A DNA stretch of 13,720 nucleotides, taken from the NCBI GenBank assembly GCA_035652315.1, contig DASREA010000080.1, forward strand, positions 1 to 13,720, given 5' to 3'. The notes beneath the pieces were generated by a model, which did no database searches, was not told where the DNA came from, and was given only the letters and a program-made list of their open reading frames with translations. The position numbers and the translations under genes were made by a program. The stretch comes from CANKHA01 sp035652315. GTDB taxonomy: Bacteria > Pseudomonadota > Alphaproteobacteria > Rhizobiales > Xanthobacteraceae. This document shows positions 1 to 6,611 of the stretch, in pieces. How positions within the stretch are numbered: position 1 is the first letter of the stretch; the number at the start of each line of letters is the position of its first letter.

Positions 1-950
1 CCGACGAGGTGGTGGCGCTCGCCTCCCGCCGCAGCCTTGGCGTCGAGGTCTCCTACGGGGACAAGACGCTGAAGGTCAAAGCGCTCGAGCATTTCGACTT
101 CTCCGACGTCGACATCTGCCTGATGTCGGCGGGCTCGCCGGTATCCAAGGAATGGTCGCCCAGGATCGCCGCCGCCGGCGCGGTGGTGATCGATAATTCA
201 TCGTGCTGGCGCTACGACGCCGACGTGCCGCTGATCGTGCCGGAGGTGAACGCCGACGCGGCGGCCGGCTTCCGCAAGAAGGGCATCATCGCCAATCCGA
301 ACTGCTCCACCGTCCAGCTCGTGGTCGCGCTCAAGCCGCTGCACGACAAGGCGCGGATCAAGCGCGTGGTGGTCGCCACCTATCAGTCGGTCTCCGGCGC
401 CGGCAAGGACGCGATGGACGAGCTGTTCGCGCAGACCAAGGCCGTGTTCACCCTGGAAGAGGTGGAGAGCAAGAAGTTCGCCAAGCGCATCGCCTTCAAC
501 CTGATCCCGCAGATCGACGTGTTCATGGACGACGGCTTCACCAAGGAAGAATGGAAGATGGTGGTGGAGACCAAGAAGATCCTCGATCCCAAGATCAAGC
601 TGGTCGCCACCTGCGTGCGCGTGCCGGTCTTCATCGCGCATTGCGAGGCGGTGAATATCGAATTCGAGCAGCCGATCTCCGCCGACGAAGCGCGCGAGAT
701 TCTGCGCAACGCGCCGGGCTGCGTCGTGATCGACAAGCGCGAGCCGGGCGGCTACGTCACGCCCTACGAAGCGGCGGGCGAAGACGCCACCTATATCAGC
801 CGCGTCCGCGAAGATGCCACGGTGGAGAACGGTCTTGTGCTGTGGATCGTCTCCGACAATCTGCGCAAAGGCGCGGCGCTGAATGCCGTGCAGATCGCCG
901 AATGCCTGATCAACCGCAAGCTGATCCAGGCGAAGAAGAAAGCGGCGTAA
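1..950 (+). CDS. asd: Aspartate-semialdehyde dehydrogenase, 5' end missing
   Basis: Catalyses NADPH-dependent reduction of aspartyl phosphate to aspartate semialdehyde, the cytoplasmic branch point to lysine/diaminopimelate, threonine and methionine. The frame is already open at base 3 and the visible protein matches Asd from about residue 30 on, so the N-terminal NADP-binding glycine loop and the true start lie before the window. The GTG at base 9 is only an internal valine. Counting from that codon, the catalytic cysteine is in NPNCST (about residue 99), followed by SVSGAGKDAMDEL and by RVPVFIAHCEAV, which holds the substrate-binding arginine and the active-site histidine (about 211). The C-terminus looks complete, ending in a lysine/alanine run and TAA. 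It converges on leuD, with a palindromic element between them. Identification is secure; regulation cannot be seen because the promoter is outside. Confidence 0.96.
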   Translation, partial: DEVVALASRRSLGVEVSYGDKTLKVKALEHFDFSDVDICLMSAGSPVSKEWSPRIAAAGAVVIDNSSCWRYDADVPLIVPEVNADAAAGFRKKGIIANPNCSTVQLVVALKPLHDKARIKRVVVATYQSVSGAGKDAMDELFAQTKAVFTLEEVESKKFAKRIAFNLIPQIDVFMDDGFTKEEWKMVVETKKILDPKIKLVATCVRVPVFIAHCEAVNIEFEQPISADEAREILRNAPGCVVIDKREPGGYVTPYEAAGEDATYISRVREDATVENGLVLWIVSDNLRKGAALNAVQIAECLINRKLIQAKKKAA

Positions 951-962
951 GTTAAATCCGCT

Positions 963-1034
963 CGTCCCCGCGAAAGCGGGGACCCAGCCTGCCAACGTGA
1001 ATTTTACCTAGATTCCCCGCTTGCGCGGGAATGA
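963..1034. repeat. Double-hairpin palindromic intergenic element between asd and leuD
   Basis: Two GC-rich hairpins are seen. The first is GTCCCCGC (964-971), loop GAAA, GCGGGGAC (976-983), a perfect 8-bp stem with a GNRA-type tetraloop. The second is ATTCCCCGC (1012-1020), loop TTGC, GCGGGAAT (1025-1032), with one bulged C. The arrangement (gtccccgcgaaagcggggac then attccccgcttgcgcgggaat) resembles the dispersed palindromic repeats common between genes of Bradyrhizobium-like genomes. It lies between two convergent genes and may act as a two-way transcription stop, although neither hairpin is followed by a clear T-run. There is only one copy in this window, so its repetitive nature is inferred from memory of such elements. 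Confidence 0.7.
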
Positions 1035-1048
1035 GCGGTGGCGACGCT

Positions 1049-1654
1049 TCACATCCACGGCCGCGCGGATTTCAGTTGCGCCTCGTATTTGTCGATCTGC
1101 GGCTTCTTCTGCATGGTCAGTCCGATATCGTCGAGGCCGTTGAGCAGGCAATGCTTGCGGAATTCGTCGATCTCGAACTTGATGACGCCGCCGTCCGGCC
1201 CGCGAATTTCCTGCTTCGGCAGATCGATGGTGAGCGTCGCATTGGCGCCGCGCTCGGCATCATCGAACAGCTTCGCCAATTGCGCCGGCGTGACCCGGAT
1301 CGGCAGGATGCCGTTCTTGAAGCAGTTGTTGTAGAAAATGTCGCCGAACGATGTGGAGATCACGCATCGGATGCCGAAATCGAGCAGCGCCCAGGGCGCG
1401 TGCTCGCGCGAGGAGCCGCAGCCGAAATTGTCGTCCACCACGAGAATCTTCGCCTTGCGATAGGCCGGCTTGTTGAGCACGAAATCCGGATTCTCGCTGC
1501 CGTCGTCGCGGTAGCGCAGCTCCGAGAACAGGCCCTTGCCGAGGCCGGTGCGCTTGATCGTCTTCAGATACTGCTTGGGGATGATCATGTCGGTGTCGAC
1601 ATTGATCATCTTCAGCGGCGCGGCGACGCCTTCGAGCGTGGTGAACTTGTCCAT
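1049..1654 (-). CDS. leuD: 3-isopropylmalate dehydratase small subunit
   Basis: Small (swivel-domain) subunit of isopropylmalate isomerase, which with LeuC converts 2-isopropylmalate to 3-isopropylmalate in leucine synthesis. The product is 201 residues, the usual size for the proteobacterial LeuD type. Visible family motifs are NVDTDMIIPKQYL (residues 18-30) and FGCGSSREHAPWAL (77-90), the loop that helps form the substrate site at the LeuC interface. The ATG is preceded by a weak GGAACG ribosome binding site about 5 bases upstream. The gene is downstream of, and on the same strand as, a metallopeptidase gene 82 bases away, so they may be cotranscribed. Its partner leuC is not adjacent but almost 6 kb away on the same strand, separated by a transporter cassette. 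The call is secure. Confidence 0.97.
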   Translation of the reverse strand: MDKFTTLEGVAAPLKMINVDTDMIIPKQYLKTIKRTGLGKGLFSELRYRDDGSENPDFVLNKPAYRKAKILVVDDNFGCGSSREHAPWALLDFGIRCVISTSFGDIFYNNCFKNGILPIRVTPAQLAKLFDDAERGANATLTIDLPKQEIRGPDGGVIKFEIDEFRKHCLLNGLDDIGLTMQKKPQIDKYEAQLKSARPWM

Positions 1655-1680
1655 TGGCGTTCCAAACGATGTGAGCTGGC

Positions 1681-1704
1681 CTGTCGTTTAGCGTGAAGCG
1701 ACAG
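1681..1704 (-). other. Hairpin in the leuD leader
   Basis: A 9-bp stem (one G-T wobble) is formed by 1681-1689 (CTGTCGTTT) and 1696-1704 (AAGCGACAG) with a 6-base loop. It lies between the metallopeptidase stop and the leuD start, about 27 bases before the leuD ATG. There is no T-run after it on the minus strand, so it is not a standard terminator. It could be a processing or attenuation structure, or chance in GC-rich DNA. Confidence 0.35.
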
Positions 1705-1736
1705 CGTTGGAAAGGCCGCCGGCGCTGGTCTGCCCT

Positions 1737-2162
1737 TCACTCCGCGCTCGCCTCGATGGCTTCCATATCGGCGTCGGAAAGGCCGAAGTGATGGCCGATC
1801 TCATGCACCAGCACGTGAGTGATGATCGCGCCCAGCGTCTCCTCGTGCTCGGCCCAGTAATCCAGGATCGGCCGGCGATAGAGCCAGATCATGTTCGGCA
1901 TTTGCGCCGGATCGCTCACCGATCGGAAGGGCAGCCCGACTCCGTGGAACAGGCCGAGCAGATCGAACTCGGTTTCCGCCCCCATGTGGTCGAGCACCTC
2001 GTCGCTGGGGAAGTCGTCGACCTGGATCACAAGGTCTTCGCATAGCTTGCGGAAATGGGCGGGCAGGCGGCGGAAGGCCACAATGGCGAGCGCTTCCATT
2101 TCCGCCAGCGACGGCGCTCTGGCGGCGTGCCAGCCTAAGGGGTCGGCGCCGGGGTTATCCAT
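1737..2162 (-). CDS. Small zincin-type metallopeptidase-family protein (PF06262-like)
   Basis: A 141-residue cytoplasmic protein without signal peptide or membrane segment. The C-terminal part carries HEIGHHFGLSDADM (residues 120-133), an extended HExxHxxGxxD zinc site: H120, E121, H124 and probably D130 as third ligand. This motif and the preceding YRRPILDYW...ETLGAIITHVLVHE region are typical of the compact 'zincin-like' family (formerly DUF1025), found widely in alphaproteobacteria and actinobacteria. To my knowledge the substrate of this family is not established, and its small size leaves open whether it is a true protease. The chosen ATG has GCAGG just upstream; Met22 is a possible alternative start that keeps all motifs. 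It is upstream of leuD on the same strand and divergent from the small exported-protein gene. Confidence 0.85.
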   Translation of the reverse strand: MDNPGADPLGWHAARAPSLAEMEALAIVAFRRLPAHFRKLCEDLVIQVDDFPSDEVLDHMGAETEFDLLGLFHGVGLPFRSVSDPAQMPNMIWLYRRPILDYWAEHEETLGAIITHVLVHEIGHHFGLSDADMEAIEASAE

Positions 2163-2244
2163 GGCCTGCTTCTAGGCGAGGCGGCCGTTGACGCCAAGGC
2201 GGCGATGGGCGAGCGTTACCGGGGCGGGGATGGGAGGCCGAGCG

Positions 2245-2520
2245 ATGCGTAGAGCCTGGATTGCGACGGCAATCGCCGCATTGGCTTTTTCCGCCGGATT
2301 CTCCGATTTGCTTTGGGCACAAACCGCGCCGCGGCGCGCGCCGGCGCGCGTGATCGTCACCCCGCAGGCGCCGGCGGCACGGCCTTACCCGTCACCTTTC
2401 CCGTATGACTACCCGGGCCCGGGCTATTCCCGCGCCTGCACCTCTTGGCTCGCCGAAGAAGCGCGCCCGAGCGGCACGGTGGTGGTGCCGCGGATGCGCT
2501 GCGAATGGGTGCGGTCGTAG
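2245..2520 (+). CDS. Small exported protein of unknown function
   Basis: Encodes 91 residues. The start ATG is chosen because GGGAGG (2232-2237) lies 7 bases before it; an upstream in-frame ATG at 2188 would put 19 arginine-rich residues ahead of the signal peptide. The N-terminus MRRAWIATAIAALAFSAG is a typical Sec signal peptide, with likely cleavage near residue 25 (LWA before QTAP). The mature part is about 65 residues: a proline/arginine-rich stretch, a PYPSPFPYDYPGPGY segment, then CTSWLAEEARPSGTVVVPRMRC, whose two cysteines could form a disulfide in the periplasm. I recognise this only as the sort of short periplasmic hypothetical protein common in Bradyrhizobium relatives and assign no function. 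It stands alone, divergent from the metallopeptidase gene. Confidence 0.7.
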   Translation: MRRAWIATAIAALAFSAGFSDLLWAQTAPRRAPARVIVTPQAPAARPYPSPFPYDYPGPGYSRACTSWLAEEARPSGTVVVPRMRCEWVRS

Positions 2521-2736
2521 CCCTGCCTCACGGCTTTCCGCCGATCCCTGCAACAGGTCCAAAAGCCGCATGCTGCGGTCGCTGGCGCGCGTGCTCGGAC
2601 TAAATTATCATTGATCCTGGAGCCAATAATTGCGCTACTCACAGACGTAAAGGGGACGCGCTCCAAATCACATAGGAACGCATCGCAGCCGTGACTATCG
2701 GACGGCCACAAGCGATGCCTCGGGAGGGACACGCTA
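2521..2736 (+). promoter_or_regulatory. Upstream region of the Liv transporter with weak promoter candidate
   Basis: This 216-base region precedes the binding-protein gene. An AT-rich pocket at 2601-2631 stands out from the GC-rich surroundings and holds an inverted pair AATTAT (2603-2608) and ATAATT (2626-2631), centres 23 bases apart. TTGATC at 2611-2616 with GCTACT 17 bases further on (2634-2639) is a weak sigma70-like match. A short hairpin CCGCA/TGCGG (2566-2578) near the end of the small exported-protein gene lacks a T-run. The ribosome binding site GGGAGG (2722-2727) is strong, 9 bases from the ATG. I see no gene here. The promoter assignment is tentative. Confidence 0.3.
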
Positions 2737-3918
2737 ATGCTAAAGTCGATCAAAATTGCTGTGGCGGCCGCAGCATGCGCCGCCGCCTTTAGTTCCACGG
2801 CGCTGGCCGCCGAAGCCTACAAGATCAACGTGGTCCTGCCGCTCACCGGCGCGGCTTCCTTCCTGGGCAAGGGTGAGCAGCAAGCGCTGCAGCTCCTGCA
2901 ATCGGTGGTCAATAAGGAAGGCGGCATCAAGGGCCAGCAGGTGGAATTCGTCTTCCACGACGATCAAAGCAATCCGCAGACCACGGTGCAGATTGCCAAC
3001 GAAATCCTATCGCAGAAGCCATCGGTGATGATCGGGTCCAGCATCGTGGCGATGTGCAATGCCATCGCGCCGCTGCTCAAGGAAGGCCCGTTCGATTACT
3101 GCCTCTCGCCCGGGGTGCACCCGGCGGCCGGCAGCTTCCAGTTTTCGACCAGCGCCGACACGCACGCGCTGATCGAGGCCCTGGTGCGCTACCTCCGCTC
3201 CACCGGCAAGACCAAGATTGCCTTCATGACCAGCACCGACGCCTCGGGCCAGGACGCCGAGCGCGGTTTCGACGAGGTCGTCAAACTGCCGGAGAATTCC
3301 GGCGTCCAAGTGGTCGAGCGGCAGCGCTTCAATCCCAAGGACGTCAGCGTCTCGGCGCAGATCGAGCGCATCAAGGCGGCCAACCCACAGGCCCTGATCG
3401 CTTGGTCGACCGGCGCGCCGATCGCCACTGTCTTCAAGGCCATTCTGCAGGCCGGGCTCGACGTTCCGGTTGGCACCACGAACGGCAATCAGACTTACGC
3501 GCAGATGGAGCAATACAAGAGCTTCCTGCCGAAGGAGCTTTACATCCCGACCTCCGTCTTCCTGCCGCATGAAGGCATGTTCAAGCTGGATCCGGCGGTC
3601 GAGAAGGAGCAGCAGAAGTTCCAGGCCGCATTCAAGGCGGCGAATGTCAAGCCTGACAACATGGCGGCGCTGGCCTGGGATCCGGCGATCATCATCATCG
3701 ACGCGCTGCGCCACCTCGGCCCGCAGGCGACCGCCGCTCAGGTGAAAGATTTCGTCAGCAGCCAGACAAATCTTTCGGGCGTCAACGGCAGCTACGACTT
3801 CAAGGCGGTGCCGCAACGCGGCCTGACGGCGAAGAACGCGCTGGTGAGCCGCTGGGATGCGGGCAAGGATACCTGGGTCGTCGTCAGTCAACCGACGGGC
3901 GTGCCGCTTACGAAATAA
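2737..3918 (+). CDS. Periplasmic substrate-binding protein of a Liv/HAAT-type ABC importer
   Basis: A 393-residue protein of the type I periplasmic-binding fold (Leu/Ile/Val-binding, Peripla_BP_6). A Sec signal peptide spans residues 1-24 (cleavage ALA before AEAYK). The mature start YKINVVLPLTGAASFLGKGEQQALQL is the classic first strand and helix of LivK-like proteins, followed by VNKEGGIKGQQVEFVFHDDQSNP (about 58-80). The second lobe contains ERIKAANPQALIAWSTGAPIATVFKAILQAGLD. C107 and C122 flank a loop and could pair in the periplasm. The protein delivers ligand to the permease encoded next. The ligand cannot be read from sequence: this family also binds aromatic acids, amides and other small molecules besides branched-chain amino acids. 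It is first in the cassette, with a strong ribosome binding site, and its stop is in the same frame as the downstream permease. Confidence 0.93.
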   Translation: MLKSIKIAVAAAACAAAFSSTALAAEAYKINVVLPLTGAASFLGKGEQQALQLLQSVVNKEGGIKGQQVEFVFHDDQSNPQTTVQIANEILSQKPSVMIGSSIVAMCNAIAPLLKEGPFDYCLSPGVHPAAGSFQFSTSADTHALIEALVRYLRSTGKTKIAFMTSTDASGQDAERGFDEVVKLPENSGVQVVERQRFNPKDVSVSAQIERIKAANPQALIAWSTGAPIATVFKAILQAGLDVPVGTTNGNQTYAQMEQYKSFLPKELYIPTSVFLPHEGMFKLDPAVEKEQQKFQAAFKAANVKPDNMAALAWDPAIIIIDALRHLGPQATAAQVKDFVSSQTNLSGVNGSYDFKAVPQRGLTAKNALVSRWDAGKDTWVVVSQPTGVPLTK

Positions 3919-3932
3919 GCCCGCTCTAACCC

Positions 3933-3938
3933 GGGGGA
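3933..3938 (+). promoter_or_regulatory. Ribosome binding site that decides the permease start
   Basis: GGGGGA lies 7 bases before the ATT at 3946, in the 27-base gap after the binding-protein stop. No comparable site precedes the TTG at 4006, the first usual start codon in frame. The spacing points to ATT 3946 (or possibly ATC 3949) as the initiation codon. Confidence 0.55.
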
Positions 3939-3945
3939 CGCGGCG

Positions 3946-5835
3946 ATTATCCTCCAGATCGTCATCGGCGGTCTGCTGCAGGGCGGTGTCTTTGCCATCG
4001 CCGCCTTGGGATTCTCGCTCGTCTTCCGGGTGACCAACGTGGTCAACCTGGCCCAAGGCGCCTTTTGCGTGCTCGGCGCCATGGGCATGTATTATTTTCA
4101 GGTCGTGTTCGGCTGGCCGCTCCTTGCCGCCGCGCTTGCGGCGGTGGCCAGCGCCACGGCCTTCAGCCTGCTCGTCGGCGCGCTCACTTTCGTGCCTGCT
4201 GTGGCGCGGCTGCCGGGCAGCAGCGCCCTGGTGCTGACGGCGGGACTGCTGACCTTCTTTATCGGCGTCACGCTGCTGGTCTGGGGCAATCAGCCCTACG
4301 CTCTGCCGCCTTTCTCCGGCGAGGCGCCCATCGTCGTCGCGGGCATCCGCGTTCCTTCGCAAGGCGTCTGGCTTGCCGCGGTATCGGCGGTACTCATCGT
4401 CGGTCTCTGGTTCCTGCTGCACAAGACGCGGCTCGGTCGCGCGCTGCGCGCCTGCGCGGAAAATCCCGCCGCTGCGCGACTCATGGGGATCAATCTGCCG
4501 CTGATGATCCTGCTGAGCTTCGGCCTTGCGGCGATGATTGGCGCGACCGGCGGCATCCTCATCGCGCCGCTCATGTCCCTACAATTCGACAGCGGGCAAT
4601 TCTTCACCATTTCCGGCTTCATCTCGGTGGCGATCGGCGGGATGGGCAGCTTCGTGGGATCGATCGTCGGCGGCATTCTGCTCGGCGTCGCCGAGCAGTT
4701 CGCGGCCTTCTATGTTTCCTCGCTTTTTGCCAACACGCTGGCGCTGTTGCTGCTGCTCGGCGTCTTGGTCTTGCGCCCGGGCGGCCTTTTCCCCAGCGGG
4801 CCGCAGCGGCGCAGTGATGTCCGCGACGACGCCCGCGTGCATCGTGCGGTCGTGCGGCTGCCCGACCGCCAAGCCCTCGTCCTCGGCGCTGCTTTGCTGA
4901 TCGTGCTGGTGGCGATGCCTGTGCTGCCGACGCCGAGCGGTTTCCTGCAGTCGCTTGTCATCGCGCTGATCCTTTTCATCGCCGTGCTCGGGCTCGACGT
5001 GCTGATGGGTTATGCCGGCCAGGTCAGCCTTGGCCATGCGGGGTTCATGGCCATCGGCGGTTATTGCGCGGCGATTCTCGCCACCTCCTATGGATGGAGT
5101 CCGCTGCTCGCCGTATTCGCCGCCATCGTGCTCAGCATTCTTTGCGCGTTGTTGCTCGGGCTCGCGACAGCGCGTCTGCGCGGGCACTATCTGGCGCTGG
5201 CGACTCTGACTTTCGGGCTGCTGGTCGACTCGCTCGCGGTCGGCCTTGTCGAGGTGACTGGCGGCCCCTCGGGTCTCGTCGGCATTCCCGCATTCGAAAT
5301 CGCCGGTTTCTCCTTCGATACGCCGCTGCGGATGTATTACTTCATGCTCGCGCTGAGCGCCGCTCTCGTCGTCGCGTTGGGAGGCGGCGTGCGGCTTGGC
5401 TTCGGCCGCGCCTTGAAGGCGGTCCGCTCGGATCAACTCGCGGCTGCGGCGCTCGGCATCAACGTCGGCCGCATGAAAATGGCGGCGCTATGCATTGCCG
5501 CGGCGCTGGCTTCCCTTTCCGGAAGCCTCTATGCTTTCAGCTTCCATTTCCTCTCGCCGGAGATGGTCCAGACGACGCGCTCCTTCGAGATGATCGCCAT
5601 GCTGGTGCTGGGCGGGGAAGGGACGTTGGTCGGCGGCCTCTTCGGCGCGCTGGTGCTCACCTTGCTGCCAACTCTGATTCAGGATCTGGCACTGTTCAAG
5701 ACCGCCTTCGAAGGGGCGTTGCTCGTCGCCATTTTCCTCTTCATGCCGGAAGGCCTCTTCGGACGGCTGGTGCTTTGGCTCAATGCACACACGGCGGGGC
5801 GCATTGCGCTGGCGCGTGCGGAGGCGAAGGGATGA
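3946..5835 (+). CDS. Fused LivH-LivM inner-membrane permease
   Basis: One polypeptide holding both permease subunits of a Liv-type importer, about 629 residues from the proposed ATT start. The LivH half (about 1-285) begins IILQIVIGGLLQGGVFAIAALGFSLVF, the normal first LivH helix, followed by the family motif NVVNLAQGAF and a coupling loop RLGRALRACAENPAAARLMG (about 162-181). A charged linker, SGPQRRSDVRDDARVHRAVV (about 284-303), leads to the LivM half, with GYAGQVSLGHAGFMAIGGY (about 355-373) and its own coupling loop FGRALKAVRSDQLAAAALG (about 486-504). Many hydrophobic helices are evident in both halves. The start is a problem: between the binding-protein TAA (3916-3918) and TTG 4006 there is no in-frame ATG, GTG or TTG, and starting at TTG would remove the first helix. 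The stop overlaps the livG start (ATGA). Confidence 0.9.
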   Translation: MILQIVIGGLLQGGVFAIAALGFSLVFRVTNVVNLAQGAFCVLGAMGMYYFQVVFGWPLLAAALAAVASATAFSLLVGALTFVPAVARLPGSSALVLTAGLLTFFIGVTLLVWGNQPYALPPFSGEAPIVVAGIRVPSQGVWLAAVSAVLIVGLWFLLHKTRLGRALRACAENPAAARLMGINLPLMILLSFGLAAMIGATGGILIAPLMSLQFDSGQFFTISGFISVAIGGMGSFVGSIVGGILLGVAEQFAAFYVSSLFANTLALLLLLGVLVLRPGGLFPSGPQRRSDVRDDARVHRAVVRLPDRQALVLGAALLIVLVAMPVLPTPSGFLQSLVIALILFIAVLGLDVLMGYAGQVSLGHAGFMAIGGYCAAILATSYGWSPLLAVFAAIVLSILCALLLGLATARLRGHYLALATLTFGLLVDSLAVGLVEVTGGPSGLVGIPAFEIAGFSFDTPLRMYYFMLALSAALVVALGGGVRLGFGRALKAVRSDQLAAAALGINVGRMKMAALCIAAALASLSGSLYAFSFHFLSPEMVQTTRSFEMIAMLVLGGEGTLVGGLFGALVLTLLPTLIQDLALFKTAFEGALLVAIFLFMPEGLFGRLVLWLNAHTAGRIALARAEAKG

Positions 5836-6611
5836 CGGCGCCCGCGCTCGAATGCCGTTCCGTGTGCAAGGCCTTCGGCGGCGTGCGCGCCGTGCAGAAT
5901 GTCAGTCTGACGATGCCAGAGGGCTCCGTTTGCGCGCTCATCGGGCCGAACGGCGCCGGCAAGACGACGCTATTCAACGTCGCCACGAACCTTTATCCGC
6001 CGACATCCGGCGAAGTTTTTTTCTTCGGACAGAACGCGGCACGTCTGTCGAGCCACGATATCGCGGCATTGGGCATCATCAGGACCTTTCAGACCGCGCG
6101 CGTTTTCCCCGGCATGACGGCCCTGGAGAACATTCTTGCCGGCGCGCATCTGCACGTGCGCGCTTCGCCTGTCTCGCAAATGCTCTGGAGCCGCAGCGCG
6201 CGCGCCGAGCAGCGCCGGCTGGTGCAAAAAGCAGAAGGGCTGCTCGATCTGATCGGCGTCGGCAATTTCCGGGATGCCGCCGCCACCGATCTGCCGATGG
6301 GCGCGCAGAAGCTTACCGAAATCCTGCGGGCACTGATGGCCGAGCCGAAGCTGTTGCTCCTCGACGAACCTGCGGCTGGATTGAACGACCGTGAAACGGC
6401 AGAGCTTGCGGCCTTTCTCCGCGCGATCTGCGAAGCCGGCACCAGCATCCTGGTGGTCGAGCACAACATGTCGCTGGTCATGGGGATTGCCGACATCGTC
6501 TTCGTGCTCGATGCCGGCAAGCTCATTGCCTCCGGTGCGCCTGGCGAGATTCAGCGCGATCCGAGGGTAATCGAGGCTTATCTAAGTCGCCCCGAAGGAC
6601 AGCCGCAATGA
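5832..6611 (+). CDS. livG: Liv-type ABC transporter ATP-binding protein LivG
   Basis: A 259-residue cytoplasmic ATPase energising the fused permease. Motifs seen: Walker A GPNGAGKT (38-45), Q-loop RTFQ (Q87), the LivG-type stretch TFQTARVFPGMTALENIL, Walker B LLLLDEP (174-180) followed by AAGLN, and switch histidine H211 in VVEHNM. The signature motif is odd: LPMGAQ (154-159) where LivG proteins usually have L(A/S)YGQQ and ABC proteins in general LSGGQ, so only the first residue and the second glycine position are conserved. The ATG overlaps the permease stop as ATGA, which indicates translational coupling. The open frame extends far upstream of this ATG but only as an overlap of the permease gene. 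The substrate is as undefined as for the rest of the cassette. Confidence 0.94.
   Translation: MTAPALECRSVCKAFGGVRAVQNVSLTMPEGSVCALIGPNGAGKTTLFNVATNLYPPTSGEVFFFGQNAARLSSHDIAALGIIRTFQTARVFPGMTALENILAGAHLHVRASPVSQMLWSRSARAEQRRLVQKAEGLLDLIGVGNFRDAAATDLPMGAQKLTEILRALMAEPKLLLLDEPAAGLNDRETAELAAFLRAICEAGTSILVVEHNMSLVMGIADIVFVLDAGKLIASGAPGEIQRDPRVIEAYLSRPEGQPQ

Noticed and set aside
198..995. 265-residue minus-strand open frame opposite asd beginning in the palindromic element
   Set aside because: Its first residues (MAGWVPAFAGTSG) are the well-known mistranslation of this type of palindromic repeat; the rest is antisense to asd.
2188..2244. Upstream ATG for the small exported protein
   Set aside because: It would place 19 arginine-rich residues before the signal peptide; the ATG at 2245 has a strong ribosome binding site 7 bases away.
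3007..4422. 471-residue minus-strand open frame opposite the binding protein and permease
   Set aside because: It is antisense to well-supported family genes, rich in R/H/D/Q in low-complexity order, and matches no fold; typical of GC-rich third-position bias.
5064..5831. N-terminal extension of LivG by ~256 residues
   Set aside because: It overlaps the LivM half in another frame; the ATG at 5832 with ATGA coupling gives the normal LivG length.
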